This document shows, piece by piece, positions 8,133-16,196 of a DNA stretch of 64,000 nucleotides. Origin of the DNA: Rhizobium leguminosarum bv. viciae USDA 2370 (GTDB taxonomy: Bacteria; Pseudomonadota; Alphaproteobacteria; Rhizobiales; Rhizobiaceae); contig NZ_MRDL01000051.1 in NCBI RefSeq assembly GCF_002008365.1, forward strand, positions 310,001 to 374,000, read 5' to 3'. Made by a program: the position numbers and the translations under genes. Under the pieces are notes generated by a model that was not told the origin of the DNA, searched no databases, and was given only the letters and a program-made list of their open reading frames with translations. The first letter of the stretch is position 1, and each line of letters opens with the position of its first letter.

Positions 8133-8531
8133 TCAGCGCGGGCATACATCCCAGAAGCCCGTCGTCTTGTCGGGTGAGGTGTAGTACCAGCACTGACCGG
8201 ACTGAGGCGGCGTACCTGCCAATGAAACGGCGGCAGCTCCGGCGACAAAGCCGATGGCGGCGCCTGCGGCGATGGCGGTACCCGGACGCCAGTAGCGGCG
8301 AGGGGTCACCACCACGACGCCGCGCCGGACGGGCGGCCGAACGGCAGGACTGGTGCGTCCGACCGCAGCGCATCCGCGCGGTCCGCAAGCCGCAGCGCCG
8401 CAGCCCCTCGGGCCGCAGGCCGCAGCGCCGCGACGGGCTTCGGCCGTCGCCGGTACGAGGAGGGGCGCGCAGACCGTCATCAGCACGGCAAGTGTCGCAA
8501 GCACATGCGATAGGTTGACCGGGAACTTCAT
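8133..8531 (-). CDS. Secreted or membrane-anchored glycine/arginine-rich small protein
   Basis: 132 residues from the ATG at 8531; GGAGGAAATGAA just upstream supports this start over longer frames. Residues about 8-33 form a signal peptide (basic start, LATLAVLMTVCAPLLV core, cleavage near ATAEA). Two CGPRGC units follow, then an alanine/glycine-rich hydrophobic stretch and a C-terminal CWYY...GFWDVCP block that recurs in rhizobial envelope proteins of unknown function. It is downstream of, and on the same strand as, the MscS channel, but 55 bases away. No function can be assigned. Confidence 0.65.
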   Translation of the reverse strand: MKFPVNLSHVLATLAVLMTVCAPLLVPATAEARRGAAACGPRGCGAAACGPRGCAAVGRTSPAVRPPVRRGVVVVTPRRYWRPGTAIAAGAAIGFVAGAAAVSLAGTPPQSGQCWYYTSPDKTTGFWDVCPR

Positions 8532-8586
8532 TTCATTTCCTCCCATTGCTTTCGTGTCTTGTTTAAGGGCCTGAAGAATGCCGCGC

Positions 8587-10743
8587 TCAGGCCGGGTTCG
8601 TGGCGCTCGCCGCACTATGCGCCGCGAGCGTCTGCTGGGCAGCGGCGGCAACAGCGTCGTCCTTTCCGCCCGAGACCTGGACGGTTGGCACGGCGAGCTT
8701 GATGCCGTTTTCGTTGAACGCCTGATGGATCATCCGCAGGGCGCGCCGCTTCAGCGTGAACTGCTGGCCCGGAAGCGTCATGACCTTCATCCGCAGGAGC
8801 AGGCCGGAGTCACCCAGGCTGTCGATCCCCTGCATTTTCAGCGGCTCGATCGTCGTCGGTTTGAATTCCGGATCCTCGAACAGTTCCAGGCCGATTTTCT
8901 TGATGATCTTGCGGGCCTTCTCGATGTCGGAATCGTAGGTGATGGTGATAGTCATCTTCTCGATCACCCAGTCGCGGCTCATGTTCTGGACTGCTCCGAG
9001 CTCGCTGAAGGGGACGATGTAGACGGCGCCGCGGTGGTGCCGGAGCTTGATGGATCGCAAACTGAAGGACTCGACGGTGCCCTTGTAGCTGCCGCTCTGA
9101 ATATATTCGCCCACCCTGAAGGCGTCGTCGAGCAGGTAGAACATCCCGCTGATCACGTCCTTGACCACGGTCTGCGCACCAAAGCCGATGGCGACGCCAA
9201 CTACGCCGGCACCGGCGATCAATGGGCCGATTTCCACACCGAGCGATGACAGCGCCATCATGATCGCGATGGCGACGAAGAGGATCATGAGGAAATTGCG
9301 AAGGATCGGCAGCAGGGTCCTGAGACGCGTGCGCCGCCGCTCCCGTTCGCTGCCGACTTCAAGGACGGCCTCGGTGTCGCCCAGCTTGCGATCGATCAGC
9401 ACTTTCACCACATTCCAGGCGAGATCGACAACCAGGAGAATGATCCCGGCGCTGAAGAGACCGCGCACGAGGCGGAGAAGCGGCGAATCCTGCATCGTCA
9501 TCTGCGTCAGTCTGACGTCCAAGGCGTCCGCAAGCAGAACGATCGCACCGACGATCAGCGCCGCCCTTATGCCGCGCTCGATAATCACCGAAGCGACGGT
9601 GCTTCTTTGCTGGCCGTCCTCCTGGTCCGCGGAAGAGTGCAGGATATTGTTAACCGACGCCTTGGTGAGGGCGATGGCGCCGGGCAACGCCGCGCAGACC
9701 ACCGCGATCCAGAACAGCTTCATGGCTCCCACCACCCACAGCAGCCAGACGCCAGCGAAATAGACCGTCCAGAGCCAGTTCCGGGCGCGTAGTCCGATCC
9801 GGCTGGCTTGGCCGGCAGACAATCCGGACGGGCGTCTCCAAACGGCTTCGATGCCGATGACGAGCAGCACGAGGCCAAGCGAATAGGCGACCAGTTGCCG
9901 GGCCGGGTCGGAAAAGCCGAGAGTGCCGAGCAGGCGGATGGTCACCCAGCCAAAGGCATACCAGCCGACGAGATAGCCCAGGCGTTTCGCCCAGTGGCGG
10001 GCGGCATCCTTCGTGATCGGGACGACACGGAATCGACCCTCTTCCTCTGCCCGGGGCGCGAGAAGCACGTCGAAAAGCGCGCTCGCCAGGCGGAAGACGA
10101 CGATCGCGAAGAGATAGCCGACGACGATCTCCCGGATAACAGGCGGCCATTGGAACAGCAGGAAGAAGCCGATGCTGCCAAGCCCGAAGGAGAGGACGTA
10201 ACATGCCGCCCACAGAAGCCTCGCGGCCAGTGCCACCACCCTCTCGCGGACCGTGGCAAAGGGCGCGCGCGCCATCCATGCGCGCCAGCCGGCGCTGATC
10301 CACCAGAACAGCCATTGCGCGGCCAGACCGACAGCGACGAAGGCCGCGACCAGGAAGATCGGCCTCGTCCCGCCATTCGCCTGGACGTCCTGGTTGAGTA
10401 TGCCCGCACCACGCATCGTCTCCGAAGGAAAAGACTTGATAGCCCCGAGAAGGCCGGAAACGTGGACACGGAACCGCATCGCGAATTCCGAGAATGAAGG
10501 GTCGGCGTTCGGGGTTTCCAAGGGCGGTTTCGCCGCAGCCTGGGCTGCTTGGGACTGCTGTTGCAGGAAGCGCTGGACGTCAGGATCCGAGAACATCCCA
10601 ATGAAGCGTTGAACGCTTTCAGGCTGCGCGTTCGCAGGCGTCACGCTCTGAGCCACGGCAATGGAGGCACAAAGGAGAACGGCCGCCAGGGTGGCCGCCG
10701 TGAGAAGCGATCTAACCATGCGGATCTTGGAAACTCGTGGCAT
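8587..10743 (-). CDS. MscS-family mechanosensitive ion channel
   Basis: 718 residues, much longer than E. coli MscS (about 290), placing it with large multi-helix MscS relatives. It has an N-terminal signal peptide (cleavage near SIAVA-QS), a glutamine-rich periplasmic segment, then about ten hydrophobic segments. The pore region reads GVVGVAIGFGAQTVVKD near residue 520, followed by SGMFYLLDDAFRVGEYI, the hallmark MscS beta-domain start. The cytoplasmic vestibule runs to about residue 690. AGGA lies 7 bases before the ATG. The role is inferred to be release of solutes on hypo-osmotic shock at the inner membrane. Confidence 0.9.
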   Translation of the reverse strand: MPRVSKIRMVRSLLTAATLAAVLLCASIAVAQSVTPANAQPESVQRFIGMFSDPDVQRFLQQQSQAAQAAAKPPLETPNADPSFSEFAMRFRVHVSGLLGAIKSFPSETMRGAGILNQDVQANGGTRPIFLVAAFVAVGLAAQWLFWWISAGWRAWMARAPFATVRERVVALAARLLWAACYVLSFGLGSIGFFLLFQWPPVIREIVVGYLFAIVVFRLASALFDVLLAPRAEEEGRFRVVPITKDAARHWAKRLGYLVGWYAFGWVTIRLLGTLGFSDPARQLVAYSLGLVLLVIGIEAVWRRPSGLSAGQASRIGLRARNWLWTVYFAGVWLLWVVGAMKLFWIAVVCAALPGAIALTKASVNNILHSSADQEDGQQRSTVASVIIERGIRAALIVGAIVLLADALDVRLTQMTMQDSPLLRLVRGLFSAGIILLVVDLAWNVVKVLIDRKLGDTEAVLEVGSERERRRTRLRTLLPILRNFLMILFVAIAIMMALSSLGVEIGPLIAGAGVVGVAIGFGAQTVVKDVISGMFYLLDDAFRVGEYIQSGSYKGTVESFSLRSIKLRHHRGAVYIVPFSELGAVQNMSRDWVIEKMTITITYDSDIEKARKIIKKIGLELFEDPEFKPTTIEPLKMQGIDSLGDSGLLLRMKVMTLPGQQFTLKRRALRMIHQAFNENGIKLAVPTVQVSGGKDDAVAAAAQQTLAAHSAASATNPA

Positions 10744-10790
10744 TGTCTATCCTGATCTTTGTGAACTGTCAGTTGCCAATTCCTGAACCG

Positions 10791-12104
10791 CTATTGCCTG
10801 CACGACTCCTTCGATCGGCCTCCGGCAGTGCAGTCGGGCGCCCGCTGCTGTTTGCCCATAGGACCCGTGAGGCCGCTGACCTGGCCGGCATAATTATCTC
10901 TGGTGTCGGCATCGACGACTGCGACCGGGGCGGCAAGGATCAGGCCGGCTGCGCTGCCCGCTGCGGCGGCCGTGCTCGTTGTTGCGGCAAGGATCTTGTC
11001 CCCGAGCCCGACCTTGCTGTCAGTAAGCGTCTGGCCGTCGGAAATCCGCGCTCCGATCAGCTGAACAACCTCGGGCGATTCTGCAAATTTCCCGTGGTTC
11101 AGTCTGTCGCCCGCTTTGACTTTGGTGAGGTCGATCACCGTGATCTGGCTGTCGGCCAGTTCCTTCTTGAAGGGAGCCTGCTCGGGATCGATGGCGCCGA
11201 GTCTCGCGACGTCACCCCATACCCTGCGGGATACTGCGAGCGCGCGGTCATCTCGCGAGACGAACAAGGTGAACTGCGGATGCTGCTTGCCCATGTCGAC
11301 GATCTGCTGGCGGAAGACATCGACATCCACGTCGGGCGAGGCCAGCATCACATTCTCGAACTTGGCAGGGAGGCGGCCGTTGCGGATCGCCATCTGGCGA
11401 AGCGCTTCCAGCGCCAGCCAGTTCCCCATGGAATGCGCGAGGATGGACACCTCCTTCACTTCAGGATCCCTGGCGAGATATTGGAAGAGCATCTCCAATG
11501 CGTTGCGCGTGTAGTTCGTGCTCTCCCTGTCATATCCGTATGCAAGCAGACTGCCGCGCGACGGCCATGTCACGAGCACGGGAGCACTATGGACGCCGGA
11601 ATCCTTGACGATCTGAGCGAAGCGATAAACGGAGTCTTCGAAGCGGTTGTTGAAGCCGTGGATGAACACCAGCACGCTGCGGTCGTGGCTCTTCCTGACC
11701 GAGGCGCTCAGCCATTTCTTGGCGTCGTCGCGCGTGATCTCGTCGGCTTTCAAGGTTGCGAAATCGGTTGCGGGATTGGATGGAAGCCTCTTCGGCCAGG
11801 CGACTTCGCCGACCTTTCGGACGTTTGCAGGGGGGATGGATACGGTGATGTCGGCAAAGGCCGGGGCGAGTGCGCGCTCGCCTGTAAACATTTCGCCCCG
11901 TATCGTGGAGCGGCTGCGCGTCGTGGTCACTAGCATGTCGACCTTGGTGGAATTCGGCGCGCTGTCGGCAACGGGGATGAGCACATTCTTCGGGTGGCCG
12001 CCACATCCGACCAATACGCAGAGCAGCAGGAGAGCCAAGATCCATTCCAGACCTGGGTAAAGTCTCGGTTGAATTCGGCCATCATGACATCTTGCTGTGC
12101 TCAC
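10791..12104 (-). CDS. DUF900 alpha/beta-hydrolase lipoprotein
   Basis: Up to 437 residues. The start is uncertain: GTG at 12104 is the longest; no in-frame ATG precedes the hydrophobic segment. A lipoprotein signal LLCVLVGCGG places the acylated cysteine at residue 34. The hydrolase domain shows VFIHGFNN (oxyanion region), a nucleophile elbow AHSMGN near residue 225, and catalytic Asp/His candidates in LASPDVDVDVF and LNHGKF. DUF900 proteins are serine hydrolases of unknown substrate. The C-terminal 70 residues are alanine-rich and hydrophobic, perhaps a second membrane contact. It is probably transcribed alone, 47 bases before the MscS gene on the same strand. Confidence 0.8.
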   Translation of the reverse strand: MSTARCHDGRIQPRLYPGLEWILALLLLCVLVGCGGHPKNVLIPVADSAPNSTKVDMLVTTTRSRSTIRGEMFTGERALAPAFADITVSIPPANVRKVGEVAWPKRLPSNPATDFATLKADEITRDDAKKWLSASVRKSHDRSVLVFIHGFNNRFEDSVYRFAQIVKDSGVHSAPVLVTWPSRGSLLAYGYDRESTNYTRNALEMLFQYLARDPEVKEVSILAHSMGNWLALEALRQMAIRNGRLPAKFENVMLASPDVDVDVFRQQIVDMGKQHPQFTLFVSRDDRALAVSRRVWGDVARLGAIDPEQAPFKKELADSQITVIDLTKVKAGDRLNHGKFAESPEVVQLIGARISDGQTLTDSKVGLGDKILAATTSTAAAAGSAAGLILAAPVAVVDADTRDNYAGQVSGLTGPMGKQQRAPDCTAGGRSKESCRQ

Positions 12105-12394
12105 TGCGGCTGCTCCTCATAACTCTGCCGAGTTCAAGCAGGCCTCGACGCCGCACGCCGCGGCGGTCGAAGTCTGCACAAGGCCAGACTACGCGAAGAT
12201 CGGAGACGTTACCCGTATAATCGGGGTATGTTACGCAGAGACAGTGTCAGCGGGGTTGCAGATCCGAGAAGGTGGGAGCAGCCGACGCCGATTTATCGGG
12301 CACCGCCGCTCCCGCCTCGCGAACTGGCATCCGGACCTTCAACCCGGACGACAATTGGGACGTGACTGCTGATTGAACACGGTCGCGCGTGTTG
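12105..12394. other. Non-coding stretch without a supportable gene
   Basis: Between the divergent DUF900 and DUF2171 genes there is about 350 bases. I see short possible frames with no ribosome site or recognisable product, one TATAAT at about 12211-12216 in unclear context, and nothing else before the EcfG-type promoter. Confidence 0.4.
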
Positions 12395-12419
12395 GGAACC
12401 AAGTCTGCTCCACCTCGTT
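12395..12419 (+). promoter_or_regulatory. EcfG-type (general stress response) promoter
   Basis: GGAAC at 12395-12399 and CGTT at 12416-12419 are separated by 16 bases, exactly the GGAAC-N16/17-CGTT form recognised by the alphaproteobacterial general stress sigma factor EcfG. It lies 37 bases before the DUF2171 start codon on the same strand. Confidence 0.7.
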
Positions 12420-12456
12420 GCCGCTTCGTACCTGACAATGATGCAAGGAGGAAACG

Positions 12457-12690
12457 ATGATTTCCGCAGAGCAGATCCGTGAACATATGGAAGTGCGGGC
12501 TGCCGACGGCACCCATGTCGGCACAGTCGATCATCTCGACGGCCCCACGCGCATCAAGCTGACGAAGCTCGATTCGGAGGACGGCAAGCACCACTTGATC
12601 CCGATCGATTGGGTCGATCACGTGGATGCTCACGTCCATCTGTCGAAGAACGCCAGGGATGTTCGAAGCCAGTGGGCCACCATCAACTGA
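12457..12690 (+). CDS. DUF2171 protein
   Basis: 77 residues, the usual size for DUF2171. AAGGAGGAAACG precedes the ATG with ideal spacing. The family motifs are present: IREHMEV near residue 8, ADGTHVGTVDHLDG, and LIPIDWVDHVD. The fold resembles a PRC-barrel; the function is unknown. The EcfG-type promoter upstream and the neighbouring DUF3008 gene suggest a role in stationary phase or stress; that is inference from context. Confidence 0.85.
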   Translation: MISAEQIREHMEVRAADGTHVGTVDHLDGPTRIKLTKLDSEDGKHHLIPIDWVDHVDAHVHLSKNARDVRSQWATIN

Positions 12691-12699
12691 CAGCCGGTC

Positions 12700-12728
12700 G
12701 GCTGCGGCTTGCGGGCCGCAGCCTCCTT
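12700..12728 (+). terminator. GC-rich hairpin after DUF2171
   Basis: GGCTGCGGC (12700-12708) pairs perfectly with GCCGCAGCC (12715-12723), loop of six bases, starting 10 bases after the DUF2171 stop. The following TCCTTAG is only weakly T-rich, so it is a moderate terminator at best. Confidence 0.5.
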
Positions 12729-12752
12729 AGAACAGGATAGTTAGAGCATGAT
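12727..12752. repeat. Fragment of a RIME-like rhizobial repeat
   Basis: TAGAACAGGATAG followed by TTAGAGCATGATG matches the longer copy at 50088-50121, which has TAGAGCAGGATGATTAA... then TTAGAGCACGATG. The palindromic second half is missing here. Its GCATGATG supplies a false upstream start codon for the DUF3008 gene. Confidence 0.45.
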
Positions 12753-12786
12753 GACTTTGACGCCGGCCACCGCCCGTTCAAGCGAT

Positions 12787-12972
12787 ATGCCAGCCAAGTC
12801 CAAGGCCCAGCAGAAGGCCGCAGGCGCCGCCCTCTCGGCCAAGCGCGGCGAGACACCCAAGAGTGAACTCAAAGGCGCCTCGAAACAAATGGTCGAATCC
12901 ATGAGCGAAAAGCAGCTCGAAGAGTTCGCCTCAACCAAGAGGAAAGGCAAACCCCAGCACGTTTCGAAATGA
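12787..12972 (+). CDS. DUF3008 small basic protein
   Basis: 61 residues starting at MPAKSKAQQKAAGAALSAK, the conserved opening of DUF3008 proteins. An ATG at 12748 would add 13 residues but lies inside a repeat fragment, so I prefer 12787. The rest, including GASKQMVESMSEKQLEEFA and TKRKGKP, is also typical. The protein is very basic and hydrophilic; its function is unknown. Its position after DUF2171 hints at shared stress-related expression, with a possible terminator between them. Confidence 0.8.
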   Translation: MPAKSKAQQKAAGAALSAKRGETPKSELKGASKQMVESMSEKQLEEFASTKRKGKPQHVSK

Positions 12973-13186
12973 GGGCGCCGAGCACCGCCATGTGTTGCGG
13001 AACGTTTCCGCCGCTTAACAGCTACGGGGCGGTGACCTTGAAAGCGGACTGCCTCTGCCGCCGGCGCCGGCCGCCTATCAACCGAGATTGGCGGTTCGTC
13101 CGCGGTCGGTGTATGGTTCCGACAATCGTTTCGCGGCAATTGCCCATCAGCTAGAAGAGCGCATCGCGCTAAAACGGAGTCCGAGA

Positions 13187-13669
13187 TTGGCCGTCGCTTT
13201 TACCAAGGAAGAGAGTTTCGAAACCGCTTCGGAAACCCTGCTGCCCGATCGTCCGATTTCGGCGCATCCGAACCTTGTTACGGAAGCAGGACTGAAGGCT
13301 CTCGAGCTGCGCTTCAAAGAGGCTCGCGAGGCCTATGATGGCGCGAGCACCATCGACGACGTGAACGAACGGCGGCGGCAGACAGCCAATCCCTTGCGTG
13401 ATCTTCGCTACTTAGCCGCAAGACTTCGCACCGCCCAGCTCGTGCCTGACCCTACGTCAATCGACACCGTCGCCTTCGGCAGCACGGTGAGTTTCCGCCG
13501 TGACGACGGGCGCATGCAGACCTATCGTATCGTCGGAGAGGACGAAGCCGATCCCAAGGCCGGATCGATTTCCTACGTTTCCCCGGTGGCGCAGTTGCTG
13601 ATGGGCAAGGCTGTCGGCGATGTAGTGGAGACAGGCGGCCAGGAACTGGAAATCATCGCCATCGCATAG
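13187..13669 (+). CDS. GreA/GreB-family transcription elongation factor-like protein
   Basis: About 160 residues from TTG at 13187, chosen because CGGAGT lies 6 bases upstream and the protein then begins MAVAFTKEES; a longer frame to 13088 has no ribosome site. The N-terminal part (TEAGLKALELRFKEAREAY) is the coiled-coil region, and the C-terminal FKBP-like half has GSTVSFRRDDGR and ISYVSPVAQLLMGKAVGDVV, both typical of Gre factors. Rhizobia carry several Gre paralogues besides the main greA; whether this one stimulates transcript cleavage is not known. It stands alone. Confidence 0.75.
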   Translation: MAVAFTKEESFETASETLLPDRPISAHPNLVTEAGLKALELRFKEAREAYDGASTIDDVNERRRQTANPLRDLRYLAARLRTAQLVPDPTSIDTVAFGSTVSFRRDDGRMQTYRIVGEDEADPKAGSISYVSPVAQLLMGKAVGDVVETGGQELEIIAIA

Positions 13670-13785
13670 GAGCGCGCTATTTGCGTAGCCATCCTCGTTA
13701 TTTTGGTACTATCCGGTACTTTATTTATCGAACCTTTACCATCCGTGGCTAGAACGATGACATTCCACTATCGAAAGTCATGCTC

Positions 13786-14139
13786 ATGGTCAGCGCAATT
13801 TCCAGTTCTGCATCCACCATTTTGAGTTCAGCCGCTACAACCTCGTCTTCCAGTTCGTCGGATCAGCTTGCCTCTCTCGAGGCACAGCTTGCCGAGAAGA
13901 AGGCAGCCCTGTCGGAAACGCAGGACGAGCAAGAGAAGGCCACGATCGAAAAATCCATCGATACGCTGGAAGCGAAGATTGCCAAGCTCGAAGCGAGCGA
14001 GAGCAGCCAAACTCAGGCGTCTGCTGCATCGAAGCCTGCCGGTGACGCTCCTGGAGAATTTTCCGGCGAAAGCGAGCGTATCGGCACGACGAATTTTGAC
14101 GAGACCAGTGAGTTCGGCAGCCGCACGGCTTACGTCTGA
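13786..14139 (+). CDS. Small coiled-coil protein (FlxA-like)
   Basis: About 117 residues; the second of two close ATGs (13780, 13786) has better spacing from GAAAG. An N-terminal serine-rich segment is followed by a strong heptad-like coiled coil, roughly residues 27-70 (LEAQLAEKKAALSETQDEQE and onward), then a polar tail. There is no signal peptide with a clear cleavage site. The layout resembles FlxA-like proteins, which have no assigned activity. It is an isolated gene, convergent with the argP-like gene. Confidence 0.6.
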   Translation: MVSAISSSASTILSSAATTSSSSSSDQLASLEAQLAEKKAALSETQDEQEKATIEKSIDTLEAKIAKLEASESSQTQASAASKPAGDAPGEFSGESERIGTTNFDETSEFGSRTAYV

Positions 14140-14178
14140 TAAAAGGGAGCCGGTTCTGCTGCATTCTTGAGTGACGCG

Positions 14179-15072
14179 TCAAAGACGGCGCTTGGCCACT
14201 GTGACGACTTCGCGCGTCAGATCCGCCAGGCGATCGGCGGCGAGGCGGTTTATCTGCCAGTAGAGCGGGACATCGAGCGGTGTGTCGGGCACCAGCTCGA
14301 CCAGCCGTCCGGACGCGAGATGCTCGCGGGTCAGCTGGGTCGGGTTCATCCCCCAACCCATGCCCGAGAGGCTGGCTTCGACGAAACTTTGCGGCGACGG
14401 CAGCCAATGGGTAGGATAGTCGAGATCGCGTCCGAACATCCGCCGCACCCAACTGCTTTGTAACCTGTCCTTCTGATTGAAGGTCAGCGCCGGGGCGTTG
14501 CGGATTGCCTCTGATGTCACGCCATGCGGAAAGTGCCGTGCGACGAAATCGGGCGTTGCAGTTGCGTGGTAACGCAGAATGCCGAGTGCAAAACGTCGGC
14601 ATCCGCGGACCGGCTTTTCCAGGCTGGTGACAGCGGCGATCACCCGCCCGCGCTGTAGCCATTCGGCGGTGTGGTCCTGGTCGTCGACGGCGACGTTCAG
14701 CAGATAGGAAGAGCTCCTGGCGAAACTCGACATGGCCTCGACGAACCATGTCCCGAGGCTGTCGGCGTTCGTCGCGATTTGAAGCGTGACCCTTTGGCGA
14801 GGTTCGTCGGGATCGATGAGGGCCGGCAGCTGCCCGAAGAGTTCTGCTTCGAGCATGCCGACATTCTCCATATGGCGGCAGAGCCATTCTCCCTTGTCCG
14901 TCGCCGTGCACGGCGTGCCTCTGACGATGAGGACGACGCCGAGACGCTCCTCGAGCTGCTTCACGCGCTGCGAAATGGCCGACGGGGTCACGCTCAGGAC
15001 GGTCGCGGCTCTCTCGAAGCTGCCTGTCTGGACAATGGTTGCGACGGCACGAAGAGCGGGATAGTCGAGCAT
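14179..15072 (-). CDS. argP: LysR-family regulator of ArgP/IciA/LysG type
   Basis: 297 residues, normal for LysR regulators. The N-terminal winged HTH reads LRAVATIVQTGSFERAATVL and VTPSAISQRVKQLEERLG; a substrate-binding domain fills residues about 90-290. The opening MLDYPALRAV is typical of the ArgP/LysG branch. It is divergent from a LysE/ArgO exporter with 100 bases between starts, the classic arrangement in which ArgP senses lysine/arginine and activates the exporter. A TTAATCT-N9-AGATTAA inverted repeat lies between them. Confidence 0.88.
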   Translation of the reverse strand: MLDYPALRAVATIVQTGSFERAATVLSVTPSAISQRVKQLEERLGVVLIVRGTPCTATDKGEWLCRHMENVGMLEAELFGQLPALIDPDEPRQRVTLQIATNADSLGTWFVEAMSSFARSSSYLLNVAVDDQDHTAEWLQRGRVIAAVTSLEKPVRGCRRFALGILRYHATATPDFVARHFPHGVTSEAIRNAPALTFNQKDRLQSSWVRRMFGRDLDYPTHWLPSPQSFVEASLSGMGWGMNPTQLTREHLASGRLVELVPDTPLDVPLYWQINRLAADRLADLTREVVTVAKRRL

Positions 15073-15085
15073 GGATTAGTTTCAC

Positions 15086-15108
15086 TTAATCTAGGTAAGT
15101 CAGATTAA
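15086..15108. promoter_or_regulatory. Probable ArgP operator
   Basis: TTAATCT (15086-15092) and AGATTAA (15102-15108) form a perfect 7-bp inverted repeat with a 9-base spacer. It lies in the 100-base divergent region between the LysR regulator and the exporter, only 14 bases before the regulator's start codon. It fits a LysR recognition site (T-Nx-A core). Confidence 0.6.
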
Positions 15109-15172
15109 CTAGCCTAATTCTCCCAATCGCGATAGCGCAACCTTACCGAAATGAGGGGCGTTGGCCGAAGAG

Positions 15173-15781
15173 ATGAATTTTTCGATCTATATAACCGGCT
15201 TGATGATGGGCCTCAGCCTGATTGTCGCCATTGGCGCGCAGAACGCCTTCATCCTCCGGCAAGGCTTGCGAAACGAACATGTCTTTGCCGTCTGCCTCGC
15301 ATGCGCGGTATCGGATGCCGCGCTGATCGTACTTGGTGTGACCAGCCTCCAGCAGATCGCCAGGTTCATGCCCTGGCTCGACCCGGTCATGCGCTATGGC
15401 GGAGCCGCATTTCTGGTCTGGTACGGGGCAAGAAGCCTCTATTCCGCCTTGCGGTCGTCCGCTGCTCTGACGGCCGGGGAAGCAAAGTCGTCGAGTTTTC
15501 GGCAGACGCTGGCGACCTGCCTCGCACTCACCTGGCTCAATCCCCACGTCTATCTCGACACGGTCGTGCTGCTCGGCACGATATCGACGCGATATCCGGG
15601 AGAGCAGGCTTCCTTTGCGGCAGGGGCGGTGACGGGTTCCTTCCTGTTCTTCTTTTCGCTCGGATATGGCGCAAAGCGGCTGAGGCCGATCTTCTCGAAA
15701 CCCTCATCCTGGCGCATGCTGGAAACGCTCGTCGCTTTCACGATGTGGATCATAGCGTTCAAACTGCTGGGCGGGATGTGA
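15173..15781 (+). CDS. argO: LysE/ArgO-family basic amino acid exporter
   Basis: 202 residues from ATG at 15173 (GAAGAG upstream; a TTG 12 bases earlier is possible). Six hydrophobic segments are visible. The family signature GAQNAFILRQGL lies near residues 23-34, and TWLNPHVYLDTVVLLG near 120-135. It exports lysine/arginine from the cytoplasm across the inner membrane in its homologues. It is paired with the divergent ArgP-like regulator. Confidence 0.9.
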   Translation: MNFSIYITGLMMGLSLIVAIGAQNAFILRQGLRNEHVFAVCLACAVSDAALIVLGVTSLQQIARFMPWLDPVMRYGGAAFLVWYGARSLYSALRSSAALTAGEAKSSSFRQTLATCLALTWLNPHVYLDTVVLLGTISTRYPGEQASFAAGAVTGSFLFFFSLGYGAKRLRPIFSKPSSWRMLETLVAFTMWIIAFKLLGGM

Positions 15782-15892
15782 TCGGCGTTCGACCGTCGAT
15801 CATCCGCTGCGGCGCAAGTCGAGTAAGACGTTGCGAGTTGACCGGCATCGATGTGCCCAGATCCTGAGCGGATTCAAAGGGATGAAGCGTTT

Positions 15893-16081
15893 CTACCGCG
15901 TCCCATCGCACGCGCGGCGCTCCGGGACGGTCAACTCTAGCTCGCGCTGGCAATCTGCCAGCAGATGTGGCGGAAAGCGCCTTAGCTCTCGGAGCGCATG
16001 CTCATGGTTCGCATCCCTGCGCCTCTGCGACTTGAATGCGGAAAGGGCCTGTACGATATTCCAGATGTTTGTTTGAGGCAT
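15893..16081 (-). CDS. Small DUF1127-like basic protein
   Basis: 62 residues. AAAGGAGG lies 6 bases before the ATG at 16081, a very strong ribosome site that decides the start. The C-terminal half LRELRRFPPHLLADCQRELEL resembles the core L-x-x-L-P-x-H-L-L-x-D of DUF1127 proteins, which are short arginine-rich proteins tied to RNA metabolism and nutrient stress in alphaproteobacteria. It stands alone between argO and a LysR gene. Confidence 0.6.
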   Translation of the reverse strand: MPQTNIWNIVQALSAFKSQRRRDANHEHALRELRRFPPHLLADCQRELELTVPERRACDGTR

Positions 16082-16196
16082 GTCGGGCCTCCTTTGCTGC
16101 ATTTAGCTGCCGACGCCCGAAATATGAGGGTCAATTGACATTCAATCAAACAAAATGATATGGGGTTATGAATCAGAAAAATTGAAAGATGCGACG

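Noticed and set aside
7838..8248. 136-codon minus-strand frame after the TniQ-like gene
   Set aside because: No ribosome site or recognisable motif; its 5' part overlaps the better supported secreted protein gene at 8133.
12097..12372. 91-codon plus-strand frame before DUF2171
   Set aside because: No ribosome site, no motif, and it overlaps the start of the DUF900 gene.
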